The notes beneath the pieces were generated by a model. That model was not told where the DNA came from. It was given only the letters and a program-made list of their open reading frames with translations, and searched no databases. A program made the translations under genes and the position numbers. From assembly GCA_036365455.1 (NCBI GenBank), contig JAWQUS010000030.1:124001-188000 (forward strand): a DNA stretch of 64,000 nucleotides. The letters run 5' to 3'. The stretch comes from Macrosoma leucophasiata. Lineage: Eukaryota; Arthropoda; Insecta; Lepidoptera; Hedylidae. This document shows positions 20,393 through 32,695 of this stretch, piece by piece. Position 1 is the stretch's first letter. Every line of letters starts with the position of its first letter.

Positions 20393-22306
20393 GATTACTC
20401 TTGATAGTGGTGTTATTGTGAAGCATACAATGGTTATTACTGATTTTCTTGGTATAAAACGTCACCTAAGCTCTAAAGTGCTTTGTATTTGTATATCACA
20501 ATAAGTTTAAGTGGTTCATAGGTAATTGTGTGGTCTGCCATTACACACTCAATAAAAATCCACAGTCAACATGTTCTCGTTTGAACTCGTTAACATTTTA
20601 TGGGCTGATCTCACTTTATTAGTGTAGCATTAACGTTGTATTTTATTAACGGCGAATGCTCCTTCCTGCCTGCTGCATTAAACTTGTTATGTCCTTCAGG
20701 ATTAAGATCCACGAGCGAGATGTTAATGGCACCGGCGGTACGTTACTGATTTTGTGCCAGATTGCAAATTTGACTTTCTTCCAAATTTGAGTTGACTGTT
20801 AAAATTTTAGGCTGGGTTCCATTATCTTACTTGAACAAATTGGTTAATGTACCTACTGGGTAATATATTAGTTGCACCATTTGAAAATTGTTGAATGACT
20901 GAACTTTAATTGCTAACCTTAATAGGCCGAGCTGCGCTGGTTAATGTGAAAGTTAACCTCAATTATTATTATCTGTCAGATGATAAGGGAATCGTGCATT
21001 AGCGGTGCTATAGGATTCTAGTACTGAGCTTAGGTTGTCAATATTTTGACTGTCACTTGTTTTTTTGGATTAGTTTTTTGTTGTTAGACACTTGACCTAT
21101 TTGACCATTTCATTGTAATCTTGTTGTGTTTGTGTTGGATTGGTATCAGCAAAGAAGACATGAATGGCGCCGGCGGTATGACTCTAATTTGTGTTGCAAT
21201 TAATGTGATTACAAACTGCACTATCTTACAAAATTGAGTTTATTTTTCATAGAAATTTGCCTCAATAAGTGAAATTACATATTTTCTAGAAAGGCCGATC
21301 AAACATTATCACTACAAGGGCTGCATAATCATCAAATAATTTGTGCATTTTTACAGATAATTTATTGCATAATTGATAATGGAATAATGGCCTAGTCCAA
21401 TTGTTTTATATCTACAACTTTAGACGTTTGATATTTCCAGAATTTCGATTTTGTTTGGTTTATTTATGTCTTAACATGGTTTGGTAATGTTTCTCACGCA
21501 AATTGCTTTTAGGAGGTTTTACAAGGTACCCACAAATATTAATAAAATAGCTTTGTCAAGTAAAGCTACTAAGATGTACAGAGAAATACACATATTTCAA
21601 TAATAACATAATACCCCTGACTGACTTATCGATAGATTTGAGAGCTGGCATCCTTTAGTTAGGGAATGTTAAAAAGAACTCGTTCAGTTTAACAAATTGA
21701 TGCAGTCAGAAATTCCACAAGAACTACTTCAAAGGAAATGTTAGGAGGAATAGTTACAAACGTTGGTTTTTCAATCGTCGATAGATCGTTATTAATGCCG
21801 GCATCAGTCGCTCGCACTACCGCAAGTGGTGAAGTGTTCTTGTTTATCATCTGGATATTAATATCTCCATAATAATGTGTATTCTAAGGTTCTCAAAAGT
21901 ACTTTTTTTATTAAAATGAGCTCGTCGAAACTTATAAACGAATAATTGTTTTTAGAAACAAAAAGTAACTGTATGTAAATCTATAATTTATTTTAAACTA
22001 CTCCGATTTAACCCCTACTCAGCAAGAAAAATGGAACTCTTGAAGACTTCAAAGCTTTAACAACTACAGTCGATAGATAATATAAGCATCACTCACAAAG
22101 ACGCGAGGCCAGCTGCAAACTGAACAGCTAAGTGATTATAAATGAAGCTGTTGAGTAGCGGAAAGAAAAATTTCGAACACAAATTCAAACTTGGCTGACA
22201 CAAATTGCTTGAAATATTTTGCAGCACTAAAGGCACGTATGAGGAAGCTTTTATTAAAGAAAGTTGCCAACTATTGACGAATACAATATTTTGATACAAA
22301 ATGTGT
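20393..22306. other. Unassigned region with a diverged 90-bp duplicate
   Basis: No gene is recognised. Two related stretches, about 20690-20790 and 21135-21235, share AATGGC-CCGGCGGTA in the same context; each looks like a tiny exon end plus a GT donor, discussed as a finding. The rest is AT-rich without named repeats. Confidence 0.5.
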
Positions 22307-22512
22307 TTACTGGTGGTAGAGCTCTAGTGACGGAGCTAGTCGGCGTAGGCACCTCCGCATTACCTTTATCTGCCGCCAAATAGTAGTGTCAGCACTATCG
22401 TGTTCCGGTTAGATGGTAATGTATTTGGTTTTTATGTAGACGTCTATAGGCTGCAGTCATCACTTAACATCAATGTGAGCTGAATCCTTGTTTGCCACCT
22501 TTGTTGCATAAA
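22307..22512 (-). repeat. Family A copy, central part shortened
   Basis: ACTGGTGGTAGAGCTCTAGTG begins the reversed family; TATAGGCTGCAGTCATCACT and CTTGTTTGCCACC end it. About 70 bases of the middle are missing. Confidence 0.5.
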
Positions 22513-22864
22513 AATAGCTTTTTCTTTTTAGCGGTTATTGTGTGTGCTTAGTATTAATAAACAAACTGACTTATACTTTGACATATCGTATCATTGTTAT
22601 TGAGTGCTCAACCGTGATTGTGACCGTTAATTACATGAAGCTATGGAGTGTAAAGGTAAGGAGGACCGTCTCTATGTATGAAAAAGTGTCCAATGAGAGA
22701 AAAATGTGTACACATTAAAAAAATAAACACTTTTTAAATTATGCATAGTTAACTATATAAAAAAATTAGAACTCAGCACGCTTCGCTCACTAGACAACAG
22801 GCAAAATTCATGTCGTTTTTGTACACCAGCGCTTTGTGCTAGATACTAGAAACTTTATTTTCAG

Positions 22865-22993
22865 CTATAGCAGTCAAGTGGTGGCAGGCCACTACTGCGA
22901 CACTTGGATGAACCCCTAACCGAAGATAAAGGTGTGAAATCTTTTATCACTGGTTCTATTGTGATTTTTCCATTTTCTGTATGTTTCCCAGTA
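22865..22993 (+). repeat. SINE family B, degenerate 5' part
   Basis: GGTGGCAGGCCACTACTGCG, ATCACTGGTTCTATTGTGATT and CATTTTCTG match family B in order, then the LINE begins. The ORF1 ATG of that LINE lies in this SINE-derived sequence. Confidence 0.5.
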
Positions 22994-24360
22994 CCTCGAA
23001 AAAAAAGAAACCTCTCAGAAAGGCTGGGAGAAGCGCAGAAGAGAAAGGAGAAGAAGAAGATAAGGAGGTACAAGTGTGCGTCACTAGTCCGAACGTTTTG
23101 CCGAAACAATTTGCTCTAGCGAGGCTGTTTCAGGAGCACGACATCAATGACATCATTAAAATAAAATATTCAAGCAACACTAAAATGATTGTTACTTTTG
23201 AGTCAGTGGCTAGCGCTGACAAATTTGTTGAGACAAAGGCGTTTTCTGATATGGAGTGGAGATGTTATAAAACCTCTGAAGTGGGTTTCTCGTACGGAGT
23301 CATCAGAAATATTGAGATGAATCTCTCCGAGGAAGAAATGATGCAGCAGCTTTCTTCCCCATTGCAAATTGTGTCAGCAAAAAGACTGAGCAAGCGTGAC
23401 AAAGAAGGGACTGGCAGTACCTGGATACTGAGTGAATCAATTAGACTGGGCTTTAAAGGATCATATGTGCCAGCTTTCGTTTACATACACAAACTGCGTA
23501 TTAAGGTAAATCCTTACATTTTCCAGGTGACGCAATGTGGACGTTGTTGGAAGTTTGGGCATTCATCCAAATTCTGCCCAAGCATAAAGATAGTGTGTCC
23601 GAAATGCACAAAAAAGCATGAAAATTGCGAAGCGGGTACATTTACATGCGTCAACTGCCGTGGCCCCCACATGGCGATGCATAAAAATTGCCCTGTATAC
23701 AAGAAGGAAAGACGAATCAGAGAGCTTATGTCTGAATTCAATGTAACATACCGGAAAGCGCTGACTATGTATGTGCCACCGACACCTGTTGCAGAACGAT
23801 TAGTCAGACGGGCCGTTTCTGTAGATGTTAATATTCCGGAATCAATGGCGATTGATGAGCCTAGCTCCAAGTCATATGCCAGCGTATCATATGCTGACAA
23901 AGTGAAAAGCGTGAAGGATAAGAACATTACCACGCCAGAGGTAGATCAGAGGCAGCAACAACTAGAAGAAGGAAGATACAATCAAATAGCGCAGACAGTT
24001 GATCAGGGACTGGAAACGGATAAAGAAGTAACTCTTGAAGGAGGGAAAGGGAAAAAGAAAAAACAGAAAAAAAAGAAACAGCATTCTCAAACTGGCGTAT
24101 TTGAGTGGGACAAGGAGCCTTCAGAAGTGTCAGAAGATTTGCCCGACAAGAATGTTAAAGAAAATAGAGATGGACAAGAAGGACAGTATAATTCATTTAT
24201 GGTTTTATTAAGAAAGCTTAAGAATATTTTATTAGGATTAGAATCATTAGATAAGAAAATAGAATTATCGCTTAAGGTATGTTTTGATTGGGTGATAACG
24301 AAGGTAGTAAGTAGCATCACGGCCAGATCCTTTCTGAATTCCAACCTTAATTATGGGTAG
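22981..24360 (+). CDS. LINE ORF1 protein with zinc knuckles
   Basis: A 459-codon open frame. After a Lys-rich N terminus it has an RNA-binding-like middle part and, at about residues 182-240, three Cys/His clusters: a canonical CGRCWKFGHSSKFC (CX2CX4HX4C), then CPKCTKKHENC and CVNCRGPH with variant spacing. This is the usual ORF1 layout of I/Jockey-type non-LTR elements. The protein would bind element RNA in a ribonucleoprotein particle. A KKKKQKKKKQ stretch follows. The first ATG, at 22981, lies in sequence that looks like SINE B, so the original start may have been lost or replaced. ORF1 ends TAG at 24358-24360 and overlaps ORF2 by eight bases. Confidence 0.5.
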   Translation: MFPSTSKKKKPLRKAGRSAEEKGEEEDKEVQVCVTSPNVLPKQFALARLFQEHDINDIIKIKYSSNTKMIVTFESVASADKFVETKAFSDMEWRCYKTSEVGFSYGVIRNIEMNLSEEEMMQQLSSPLQIVSAKRLSKRDKEGTGSTWILSESIRLGFKGSYVPAFVYIHKLRIKVNPYIFQVTQCGRCWKFGHSSKFCPSIKIVCPKCTKKHENCEAGTFTCVNCRGPHMAMHKNCPVYKKERRIRELMSEFNVTYRKALTMYVPPTPVAERLVRRAVSVDVNIPESMAIDEPSSKSYASVSYADKVKSVKDKNITTPEVDQRQQQLEEGRYNQIAQTVDQGLETDKEVTLEGGKGKKKKQKKKKQHSQTGVFEWDKEPSEVSEDLPDKNVKENRDGQEGQYNSFMVLLRKLKNILLGLESLDKKIELSLKVCFDWVITKVVSSITARSFLNSNLNYG

Positions 24361-27300
24361 TCACAACCTAAATTATTCCGTAAATCTAATTCAGTGGAAC
24401 TGTCAAAGTTTAGTCCCTAAAGCTGTTGCATTGGAAGCGTTACTGTCACATGAAAAAATTCACTTCGCCGTATTAAGTGAAACCTGGCTAGAGCCTGAGA
24501 ATAATTTCCATTTAAGTAGTTATAACTGCTATAGATTAAATAGAGACGATGGTTACGGCGGGGTGGCCATTCTTACACATAAGTCCGTTGATGCGATTCA
24601 GTGCTCGTCTCGAAGTTTAAATTCGGGCATCGAACTGATTCACATTAAAGTCCAAAATTGTCGGCATATTGAGAATATAGTATCTGTTTATTGCCCGTCG
24701 ACTGTTCGTACTTCTCAGAATGACTGGGATTACATATTTTCCTTGTGTAGTAACAAAACCCTAATCTTAGGTGATTTTAATGGTCACCATAACAACTGGT
24801 CGTACAAAACGGATAGTAGGGGACACCAACTTATTGAGGCGATATTAAACACGAATTATACATACTTGAATAACGGTAGTCCTACCAGAGTTAGAATGGT
24901 TAATGATGCTCTGCAGCAGTCCACGCCTGATATCTCATTCGTTTCCTCGGATGTAGCTATAAATTTCGACTGGACAGTTACGAACGAGTCGCTTGGCAGT
25001 GACCATTTAATTATTAAAATATCTTGCAGTCAAAGTTTTTATAAGCCCGCCATACGCAAAAGAAATTTCAAAAAAAGCGATTGGAAAGCCTATGTTGTTT
25101 CAATAGAAAATTCTCTTTCCAACTTTACGATTTCTAATAATCTTCAAGAATTCTATGACACTTTTTTACAAATTATTGAAAATGCAGCTAACGCCCATAT
25201 TTCATTAAGATTCCACAAAATATAAGTAACAATTTTGAACCTAAACCTTATTGGAATACAGAAGTATCGAAGGCAGTTGCACAACGTAGGCTTGCTTTGA
25301 CCAATTTAAGACGATGTCCATCTCCACGTAATTTAATTAAACTTAAAAATCTAATAGCTAATGCCCAACGACAAATTCGGCAGGCTAGATGTAAAACTTT
25401 TCAAGGCTTTTGTTCTTCTGTATCTGAAACTACCTCTGCGTCCGAAATGTGGCATAAGATGAGTTGGATTAAGGGGCGTTACATACCGAGACAATGTATT
25501 GACAAGGAAAGTGCGGAAAGGTTATTAAATGACCTGTGCCCCGACTTTGTAAGCCCGCCACATCCAGCATGTTCGTCTACCAATATTAAGATGGAGGCAG
25601 ATATCACTATGTCGGAATTACAAAATTCCAGCAAAAAGAATGATACAGCTACCGGTAGCGATGAGGTATCCTACTCAATGATTAATCATCTCCCAATAAG
25701 TGGTAAGAAGGTACTATTATCTTTCTATAATAAATGTTTCAGTACCGGCTTTTTACCTATCCAATGGCGTCAGGTTAAGATTGTCCCTATACCTAAACAT
25801 AATGCATCGCCGGCTGCTTGGCGGCCGATTTCTCTTATATCTTGTTTGTGTAAAATCCTTCATAGTATTTTAAACAAAAGGCTTGAATGGTACTTTGAAA
25901 AGCAACAGCTATTCCCTCAAGTTATGGTCGGTTTTCGTAAAGCACGCTCGTGTTTAGATAATCTTGTTTGCTTGACGTCACATATTCAATTAGGTTTTGC
26001 AAAGGACTTAGTGACGGTAGGTTGTTTTATTGATATCACAAATGCATACAATAACGTGGATGTCGCGTGTCTAATTAATGTGCTCGAGGAACTTCAAGTC
26101 GGGTCCAAAATGAGTAGGTATCTATGGTCATACTTAAGTTTAAGAATGCTACAAATATCAACCGACAATAGGGTGTTGATGCGGTGGACGGGGCGGGGCT
26201 TAGGGCAAGGTGACCCGTTATCCCCTCTCCTATTTAATTTAGCATCAGTAAACATCTGCAAAAGTGTACGCAATGTCGAAATTTCTCAATATGCTGATGA
26301 TTTTGTGATATATGTCTCCAAAAAACAGTCTTTTGACGCGATAAGTGAGATACAATCTGCGTATATATTGATAACTAATTTACTTAATAGAATAGGTCTA
26401 GACATCTCACCTACAAAGAGTAAAATTTGCATCTTTAAATAAGGGGGTTACCGAAATTTATTAGATTCTACTGTTACTATTAATAATAACGCACTACCAA
26501 TTTGCTTACAAGTTAAATATTTAGGTTTGTGGCTGGACAGCGCTCTGAAATGGGGTAAACACATAAACGAAACAGTAGAAAAAACGAATAAGTTTATGAA
26601 ATTACTAAAAGTATTAGCTGGTTCCGGTTGGGGAGTACATCCGAAACACATAAGGAGGTTATATATATCTATTATTCGGTCGAGAATAGATTATGCTAGT
26701 TTTTTGTTCGACAATAGCTACCAAATCAATTTGACAAAACTCGATAGGGTGCAAAACCAAGCAATGCGTATTATCGGGGGTTTCATACGTAGCACCCCGA
26801 TTCACATAATGGAAAGCGAGTTGTGCTTGCCCCCTCTTGCTATTAGAAGAAGGTATCTTGCTGGGAAATTTTGGTTGAAGTCTAAATCACTAAAAAATAA
26901 TTTGTGTTCGAGATATGTAAATGAATTGACAGAACATAGCAACAGTACATACTGGGTGCGTAGAAAGTTACCTATTCTCTCAACCATTCAGTCGATGCTA
27001 GGTTCAGCTGCTATTCACGCGAGTGATCAACTAGAGATGTTCTCGTTACATACATGGGTAAGTAGCATTGATTTAGCGGAGGTAATAAAGACTGAGATTC
27101 CGGCAATAGACCGCGCCAAACGAACTTACAATAACTTTTTATTGCTTAAAATTGTAACTAATTATATAAATATTAATTTTTGCGGCTTTTATGAAATTTA
27201 TACCGATGGATCCAAGGAGGGCGAGGGTGGGGGCGGCGCTGCATTCCTTGACCCCGTTCTCAGAAGTAATTCAAAACTTAGAATTGATTCCAATATCTCT

Positions 27301-28170
27301 ATCATGCATGTCGAGCTGGTGGCTATTGCGGAAGCCCTCGCATACATCGATTCAATAGATTGTGACAAATTTGTTATCTTCAGCGATTCAAAGAGTGCGT
27401 TGCAACATATAGCTCGCTGCACCTCCCCCGTGCGAGGCGCACCGATAGCTTACACGATATTGGAATCAATTTTAAAATTGCAATCTAAGAATAAAACAGT
27501 TGTACTTCAATGGATCCCTTCGCACATACAGCTGAGTGGTAACGATGAAGTTGACTTATTAGCAAAACAAGCGTGCACGGATGGAGACCCCATATCAATT
27601 GAGCCATTGTATTCGGACTATGTACATTCCCTAAGTAGTCAGTGTAGGGACCTTTGGCAAGAACATTTTGATAAAAGATCTGTAGAAAAGGGTATTTGGT
27701 ATCGGACCATACAACCGTTAATTACTTCATTTCCATGGTTTGACCAATGTGTGTTCAACCGGAAATTATTAGTTACTGCTTTCAGGTTGCGATCTGGGCA
27801 CGTTCCAACAAACAAATTCGCTTATCTAATGAAAAAGACACCTTCACCAAATTGTGACGTTTGTGGGACTTTGGAAGATGCCCAACATTTGTTGCTGGAA
27901 TGTGCACGGAATGCAAACGAAAGGAAGACTGCTTTTCGTTCGCCCAATCATAATATTGGAATATGTAATAGTATTTTGGCATACCCTAAATCTGACAAAG
28001 CGCTAGTTCTATTTGATCTCACAATCAGATGTTTATCATCTAGGAATTGAATATGTATAAATTGTTTTCTTTTTGTGTGTGTAAACCTTTTGTGTTTCCG
28101 ATTGGGCGATGTGGTCGCTAAGCGACAAAGCCCTTTACGTTGTGTGGAGGAGAAAATAAAAAAAAAAAAA
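22994..28170 (+). mobile_element. Near-complete non-LTR retrotransposon with RNase H (I-superfamily type)
   Basis: Two overlapping ORFs followed by a short 3' UTR and a poly(A) run at about 28156-28174. ORF2 order is endonuclease, reverse transcriptase, RNase H, then a CCHC knuckle. An RNase H domain after the RT places it in the I group and not Jockey proper, although the exact clade needs a tree. One frameshift and one stop break ORF2. No target-site duplication could be recognised; the left edge is fused to a SINE fragment. Confidence 0.5.
24353..28050 (+). pseudogene. LINE ORF2: endonuclease, reverse transcriptase, RNase H; two lesions
   Basis: Starts ATG at 24353 in the ATGGGTAG overlap with ORF1. 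24353-25225 is an APE-type endonuclease (QWNCQSL, SETWL, GDFNGHHNNW, SDHL). The frame then shifts near 25205-25215 and continues 25226-28050 with RT motifs (WRPISLI, GQGDPLSPLLFN, YADD at 26290-26301), RNase H (YTDGSKEG, ELVAIAEAL, SDSKSAL, NDEVDLLAKQA) and a CDVCGTLEDAQH knuckle at the end. A TAA at 26440-26442 interrupts the same frame. With just two lesions it is a recently dead copy. About 1230 codons overall, normal for the group. Confidence 0.5.
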
Positions 28171-28589
28171 AAAAATGACAGCTGCACGCTAGCTTGCCAC
28201 CAAAAAAAAAAACTAGTGTAAAAAGGCTCTAAACAGTTGTTAGCAGCAGTTTCAGAATATAATTCGCAAAAATGACGTCTGCGAGCGCCAGAATATAAGT
28301 TACAGCTCCGTTTAGGTAAACATCCGTCAATGAAGCGCAACTCGGAGTGCAGCTGAAGTGGGGACGACGAATATTCAAATTTACAAGCAACTAAATAAAT
28401 GCCGAGTGTCCGGACATAAAGCTAATTTGTTTATCTTACAAAGCGAAACTCATTAAAAGTCGAAATTTGTGCGGCGAGGGTGGTCCCGGGGCCCGAGGCC
28501 CGGTGGGTGCAGTTTTAGGGTTCTCTATGACACTAGGAATGTCATAAACATATTTCTTTTATCAAATATATTTTAGCCGGAATCGGTTG
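28171..28589. other. Unassigned spacer after the LINE
   Basis: The first bases after the poly(A) read TGACAGC then GCTTGCCACC, faintly like family B, which would fit the LINE having landed inside a SINE. Otherwise nothing recognised. Confidence 0.5.
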
Positions 28590-28757
28590 AGACGAAGGGA
28601 CGTGATGACCCCACCCCAAGTGGAGGAGATTTCTGCCGCTGTCGCAGTCAGTTAACCGCACAATGTTAGGCAGATTAATCCATAAGAGCGAAAGTAAATA
28701 TAATAGCGCGGGATAGGAAACAGCGTCCCGTAGTAAAACTACCGCCGCTGCGATCGC
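28590..28757 (+). repeat. SINE-like family C, 5' half
   Basis: GACGTGATGACCCCACCCCA, AGTGGAGGAGATTTCTGCCG, then GCGCGGGATAGG and TAAAACTACCGCCGCTGCG match family C; it is joined directly to a family F body. Confidence 0.5.
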
Positions 28758-28764
28758 TAACCCT

Positions 28765-28925
28765 AGCGGGGTCCAGGCACAATTAAAACCCGTACCGGAA
28801 CAAATATTTGTATCGCCTATAGATATTTGTTTCGGGTCTGGGTGTTTGTGAATGTGTTGTGTGTTAACAACGGCACCCACGACACAGGTTTATACCTAGT
28901 GTGGCGCAGTGAGTGTAAGTGTATT
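28765..28925 (+). repeat. SINE family F, body without its head
   Basis: AACAAATATTTGTATCGCC, TTTCGGGTCTGGGTGTTTGTG and ACGGCACCCACGACACAGG match 52789-52995. The tRNA-like head is replaced by family C sequence. Confidence 0.5.
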
Positions 28926-29734
28926 TTAATTATTATTTGACGGTCGAGGCAGTTATTCGTTTATCCATATAGATTAATAAGGAAGTGTATCTGACTGTAG
29001 ATTCCTTACATACGCGTAATTTCCTGCATGCATACATGACATGGCTTTATCCACGCATCTTCCAGTTTGGTGATCGCTTTGTTCATTCTGTAAGATATTA
29101 TCAACATTCTTGTCATTCTCCCTTCGATAACTTTCCTTTACACACACACTTCGCACACTTTAGCAGCCAAATTCTACGTATAAAACATTATTAACTTCGG
29201 AACCTATCCAATGCAACATCCTCTCGCTCTTGTCCGGTATTTTTTAATATGAGTTTAGGCGCGTCGTCGCCGGCGGACATAATATGTGGACACAAAGCGA
29301 CGGAACGCTCTGAGCTCACTACACAATATACAAGTTGGAGTGCTGCCGATGTTACAGCTCATCATGCTTTTTTTGTATATCATATGGTTTAGAGTAGGCA
29401 CACGTTGATGCTAAGTTAATACGTTTTCGTCAAGAAGTTTGGCACAAACGACTACCCATAGAGAGTTTCAGTGATCAAAATTAGACAAGCGAGATGAAAT
29501 ATGGGGATAGATGACATTTATAATGGAGCTCGTCTAGACATGAGACGTATTTACAAATTAGGTGAGGACAAGCTTCAGCTTCTTAAGGAAACGATCGTTT
29601 TGAAAGATACGTGGACGTTTTACTGCTGGTAGAGCTGCAGTAAGCCAGTTATTATAATAATAATATTTAAAGCCACTTACTTAAATTATATTAAGTTTTG
29701 TTCGATACTTTTCCAGATAGCATTTTTTATGTAT
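28926..29734. other. Unassigned region
   Basis: No recognised gene; a GC patch at 29255-29280 (GGCGCGTCGTCGCCGGCGG) has no coding context. Confidence 0.5.
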
Positions 29735-29860
29735 GTATGTCGAAATAATTGATGACTGTAGCTTATAGACACAGACCAAAGGTCAAAATGCAGATGTGTT
29801 GCCACTCCTGACACCTTAGTTGTTATGTCTCGGTGATAGTCATTACGAGGCCATACAAGT
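29735..29860 (+). repeat. Family A fragment
   Basis: GATGACTGTAGCTTATAGACA, AAGGTCAAAATGCAGATGTG and TTGCCACTCCTGACACC follow family A. Confidence 0.5.
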
Positions 29861-29879
29861 TTAATAACATATACAAGTT

Positions 29880-30237
29880 TAATAAAATATATTTCACAAG
29901 CATGTGTTAATGCGAAATAATATCAAACAATTATTAAGGGTAAAAGCGACTTCTTTACGATATTCAATAAACTGAAAAGTCTATTATATCGGTTGCCTAA
30001 CTAGCATAGTTGGTAATAGATGGCGCTACTGCTACCATAAAGCAATGCAATAGATGTGAAGGAAAGATTTGACAAATCGGGCAGGGCTTCAGTAGCTCAA
30101 TTGGAAGAGCGGCTGGACTAGATTCCCAGTAGGTCGTGAGTTCGAGCCTCGCCTGAAGTCAAATTTTTCTTTCCATTTTTCTTTAAAAATAAAATATATT
30201 TCACAAGCATGTGTTAATGCGAAATAATATCAAACAA
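29880..30237 (+). mobile_element. tRNA-like repeat family D, copy 2, with tail sequence at both ends
   Basis: Core 30085-30160, leader with GTTGCCTAACTAGCATAG, and the long tail ATATATTTCACAAGCATGTG at 30193-30212. The same tail also precedes the leader at 29886-29905, so the unit is bounded by direct repeats of about 45 bp, as in a head-to-tail dimer. Confidence 0.5.
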
Positions 30238-30967
30238 GTTTAATAACGTTTAGGTAGGTATGTTCTGGCACAGAGAATTAGAACTAGATTACTAACTTAA
30301 GTAGCTGTTTATTGACTACAATACTCACTTTTACACTAAAACTATTTAAGAATGCAGATGAATCCAAGTGTTATTCTAAAGAAAATTCAAACAAAAAACC
30401 ATCCTGTAATGAGTGAAAATTGCTGTATTTTCATTATAATAATTTACTTATTTTCAAGCAACAAGGACTCATTAATTTGCTAGCGTAATATTTATAACTA
30501 TGTTAGTTTAAATAACAAAATTAATGAAATCACATTTAAGTTTAATATGTTCCACTAAATAAAACATTTTTTTATAATGAGCACTCGCATTTTACTGATA
30601 CAATAACTAAAAGAAAACAGCACGCCAACATTAACACACAGCGATCAACTGGTAATTTTCAAACTCATTACCTTTTTATATTATGTTATCGAACTACAAA
30701 AATATCCTACAAGGTAATAAAAACCCGCCGCATGTTATTCAAGTACTGAGGATTGTCCAAACATAGCGCTCTTGAGGCGCTCGTAAACAGCTCGTGGAGG
30801 AGATGTTGAAATGTATATATTAGACAGTACCAACCGGGTGGGCTGCCTTGTCCTATGGAGACAGATGTTGAAACGAAAAAGCAACAGTAAAAAGCGACAG
30901 ACACATAAATTCATAATATTTAACATGGGAGAAAATGAAATAGGCAGCATTATACAGTGTTACTTAC
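30238..30967. other. Unassigned spacer
   Basis: AT-rich, nothing recognised. Confidence 0.5.
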
Positions 30968-31240
30968 ACTGGTAGTGGAGCTCTAGTGACCGAGCTCGCA
31001 GGCGTAGGCACCACTGCATTACCTAATATACTTGCCGCTAAATGGTAGTGTTCAGCACTGTCGTGTTCTGGTCAGGTGGTAATGTACGGCCCTGTAATTT
31101 CCGGCACAAAGGCATAACACCTTAGGCCTCAGGAGTGGTAACGCATCTGCATTTTGACCTTGATCTTTGTCTAGGTGTCTATAGGCTGTAGTCATCACTT
31201 AACATCAATGTGAACTGCAAGCTTGTTTATCACTTCCATT
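30968..31240 (-). repeat. Family A, full copy
   Basis: Begins ACTGGTAGTGGAGCTCTAG and ends GCAAGCTTGTTTATCAC; all internal blocks of the family are present in reverse. Confidence 0.5.
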
Positions 31241-32426
31241 ACATAAAAAAAATATTTTTTAAGGGTTTCACTTCTACTATGTCTGAATTTCACACATATT
31301 TTTTTTCTATGGAGGACTTTTTTGTGTTACGAACCTTCATGCCAAGTCCCTTACGTACTTCGTAGAGAGAGTGTGAAGCGGCAGATATCCCGGTGTTGAC
31401 GCACTTCTCGTACTTCTTTTACATTCATCATTCTCTTCGTACATGCACGCCGATTCGTAAGAGTCTTGACTCCACTCTCAGACAATACTCGACCTCTTTG
31501 GTAGGTCAGTCTTGGTCTTCCTGGTCCTCTGCAACCACCTTTTTGGGCGTAAGGGAAGAAATTCATCCACTATTCGTTACTTTTTTTCAATTTGTAGTAA
31601 CGCTAGTATCGTGGACTTATCCCTGTGGGGAATAAGGGCGAGAGGTTACGTTGGTGCCTACTTCCTGAGAGCTGAAAAGTCTGGAGTCTAAAGTTGGGAT
31701 CCATCACTAGACCTCTTTTATTGTATCGTTCAAAAAACCAATTCTATAAAATTTACGAAGTTCTGCCGGCATTTGAAGAAGGAAATGCCTGGTCTACAAC
31801 TATTAGTAACTTCCAGAAATCACAATGAAATATCTATGAATCGAGTGAAATATTTTAAAGAAGAAATGAAAAAATAATACATGTTTTCTTTCAAATATTT
31901 CACTCGCATGTGTTATTGCACAAAATCCAAGTGTATAAAACAATCTATAAACAGCATTTTAGCACTTAATCTAGTTGTATTTCAGTAGCGATATTCTCGT
32001 CACCATTATCTCTATTTTCATAAATTCTAACAAGTCTAAGCGTGTTTGCCGGTGCATAACCGGCACAAACCGGCTTGTAGCAGTTTTTAGCTTATTAAGC
32101 AAAAACGCTGGCGGTAAATCCGGGAGGTACCTATCTACGAGCGTTTAGCAAAGCCGACGTTATGAGTGATGCGACAAAGTAGCCGACCTAGTTTCAGCGC
32201 AACACAGGCGGTACATAGATGAGATAAGAACAGTATACCAACGGTATACACAATTTACCTTTCAGGTCTTATTAACTCTTCCCTCGACGTTGCAGTTTTT
32301 TTTAAACACAAGTAGCCTGCATTCAGTTACTTTTATTGCAAATTTTATTTATTTTTGTTTAATGCCTTCTATGTACAGATACTGTCCAGTTACAGTTTCA
32401 TTATATGTATAAATAGATTTTAACTA
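31241..32426. other. Unassigned region with a possible LINE remnant
   Basis: On the minus strand, 31400-31545 could encode GRPRLTY followed by a weak LINE C-terminus-like stretch, too decayed to assign. The remainder shows no gene or named repeat. Confidence 0.5.
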
Positions 32427-32695
32427 GTGGATGAGTTCCAATGTCGAATCTCGAGGGCGTAGAAAGCAGAGTACTACCTAATCTATCTGCTGCAAAATGG
32501 TAGTGTTTGGCACTATCGTGCTCCGGTTAGACGACATTTACGGCCCCGTAATCACTATAACATAGGCAAAAGGGGTGGCAATAGATAGCATTTTGATCTC
32601 CGGTTTTTGCGTAGATATCTATGTATACCGCAGTATTCACTTACAACCACTGTATGCTTGTCTGCCTCCATCATATACAACTTACTTATTCTTTG
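32427..32695 (-). repeat. Family A, diverged copy
   Basis: ACCTAATCTATCTGCTGC, GTTTGGCACTATCGTGCTCC and CGGCCCCGTAATCAC keep the reversed order; it is among the most diverged full-length copies. Confidence 0.5.

Noticed and set aside
31351..31566. Small minus-strand gene with GRPRLTY motif
   Set aside because: At best a decayed LINE C terminus; no start, no continuation.
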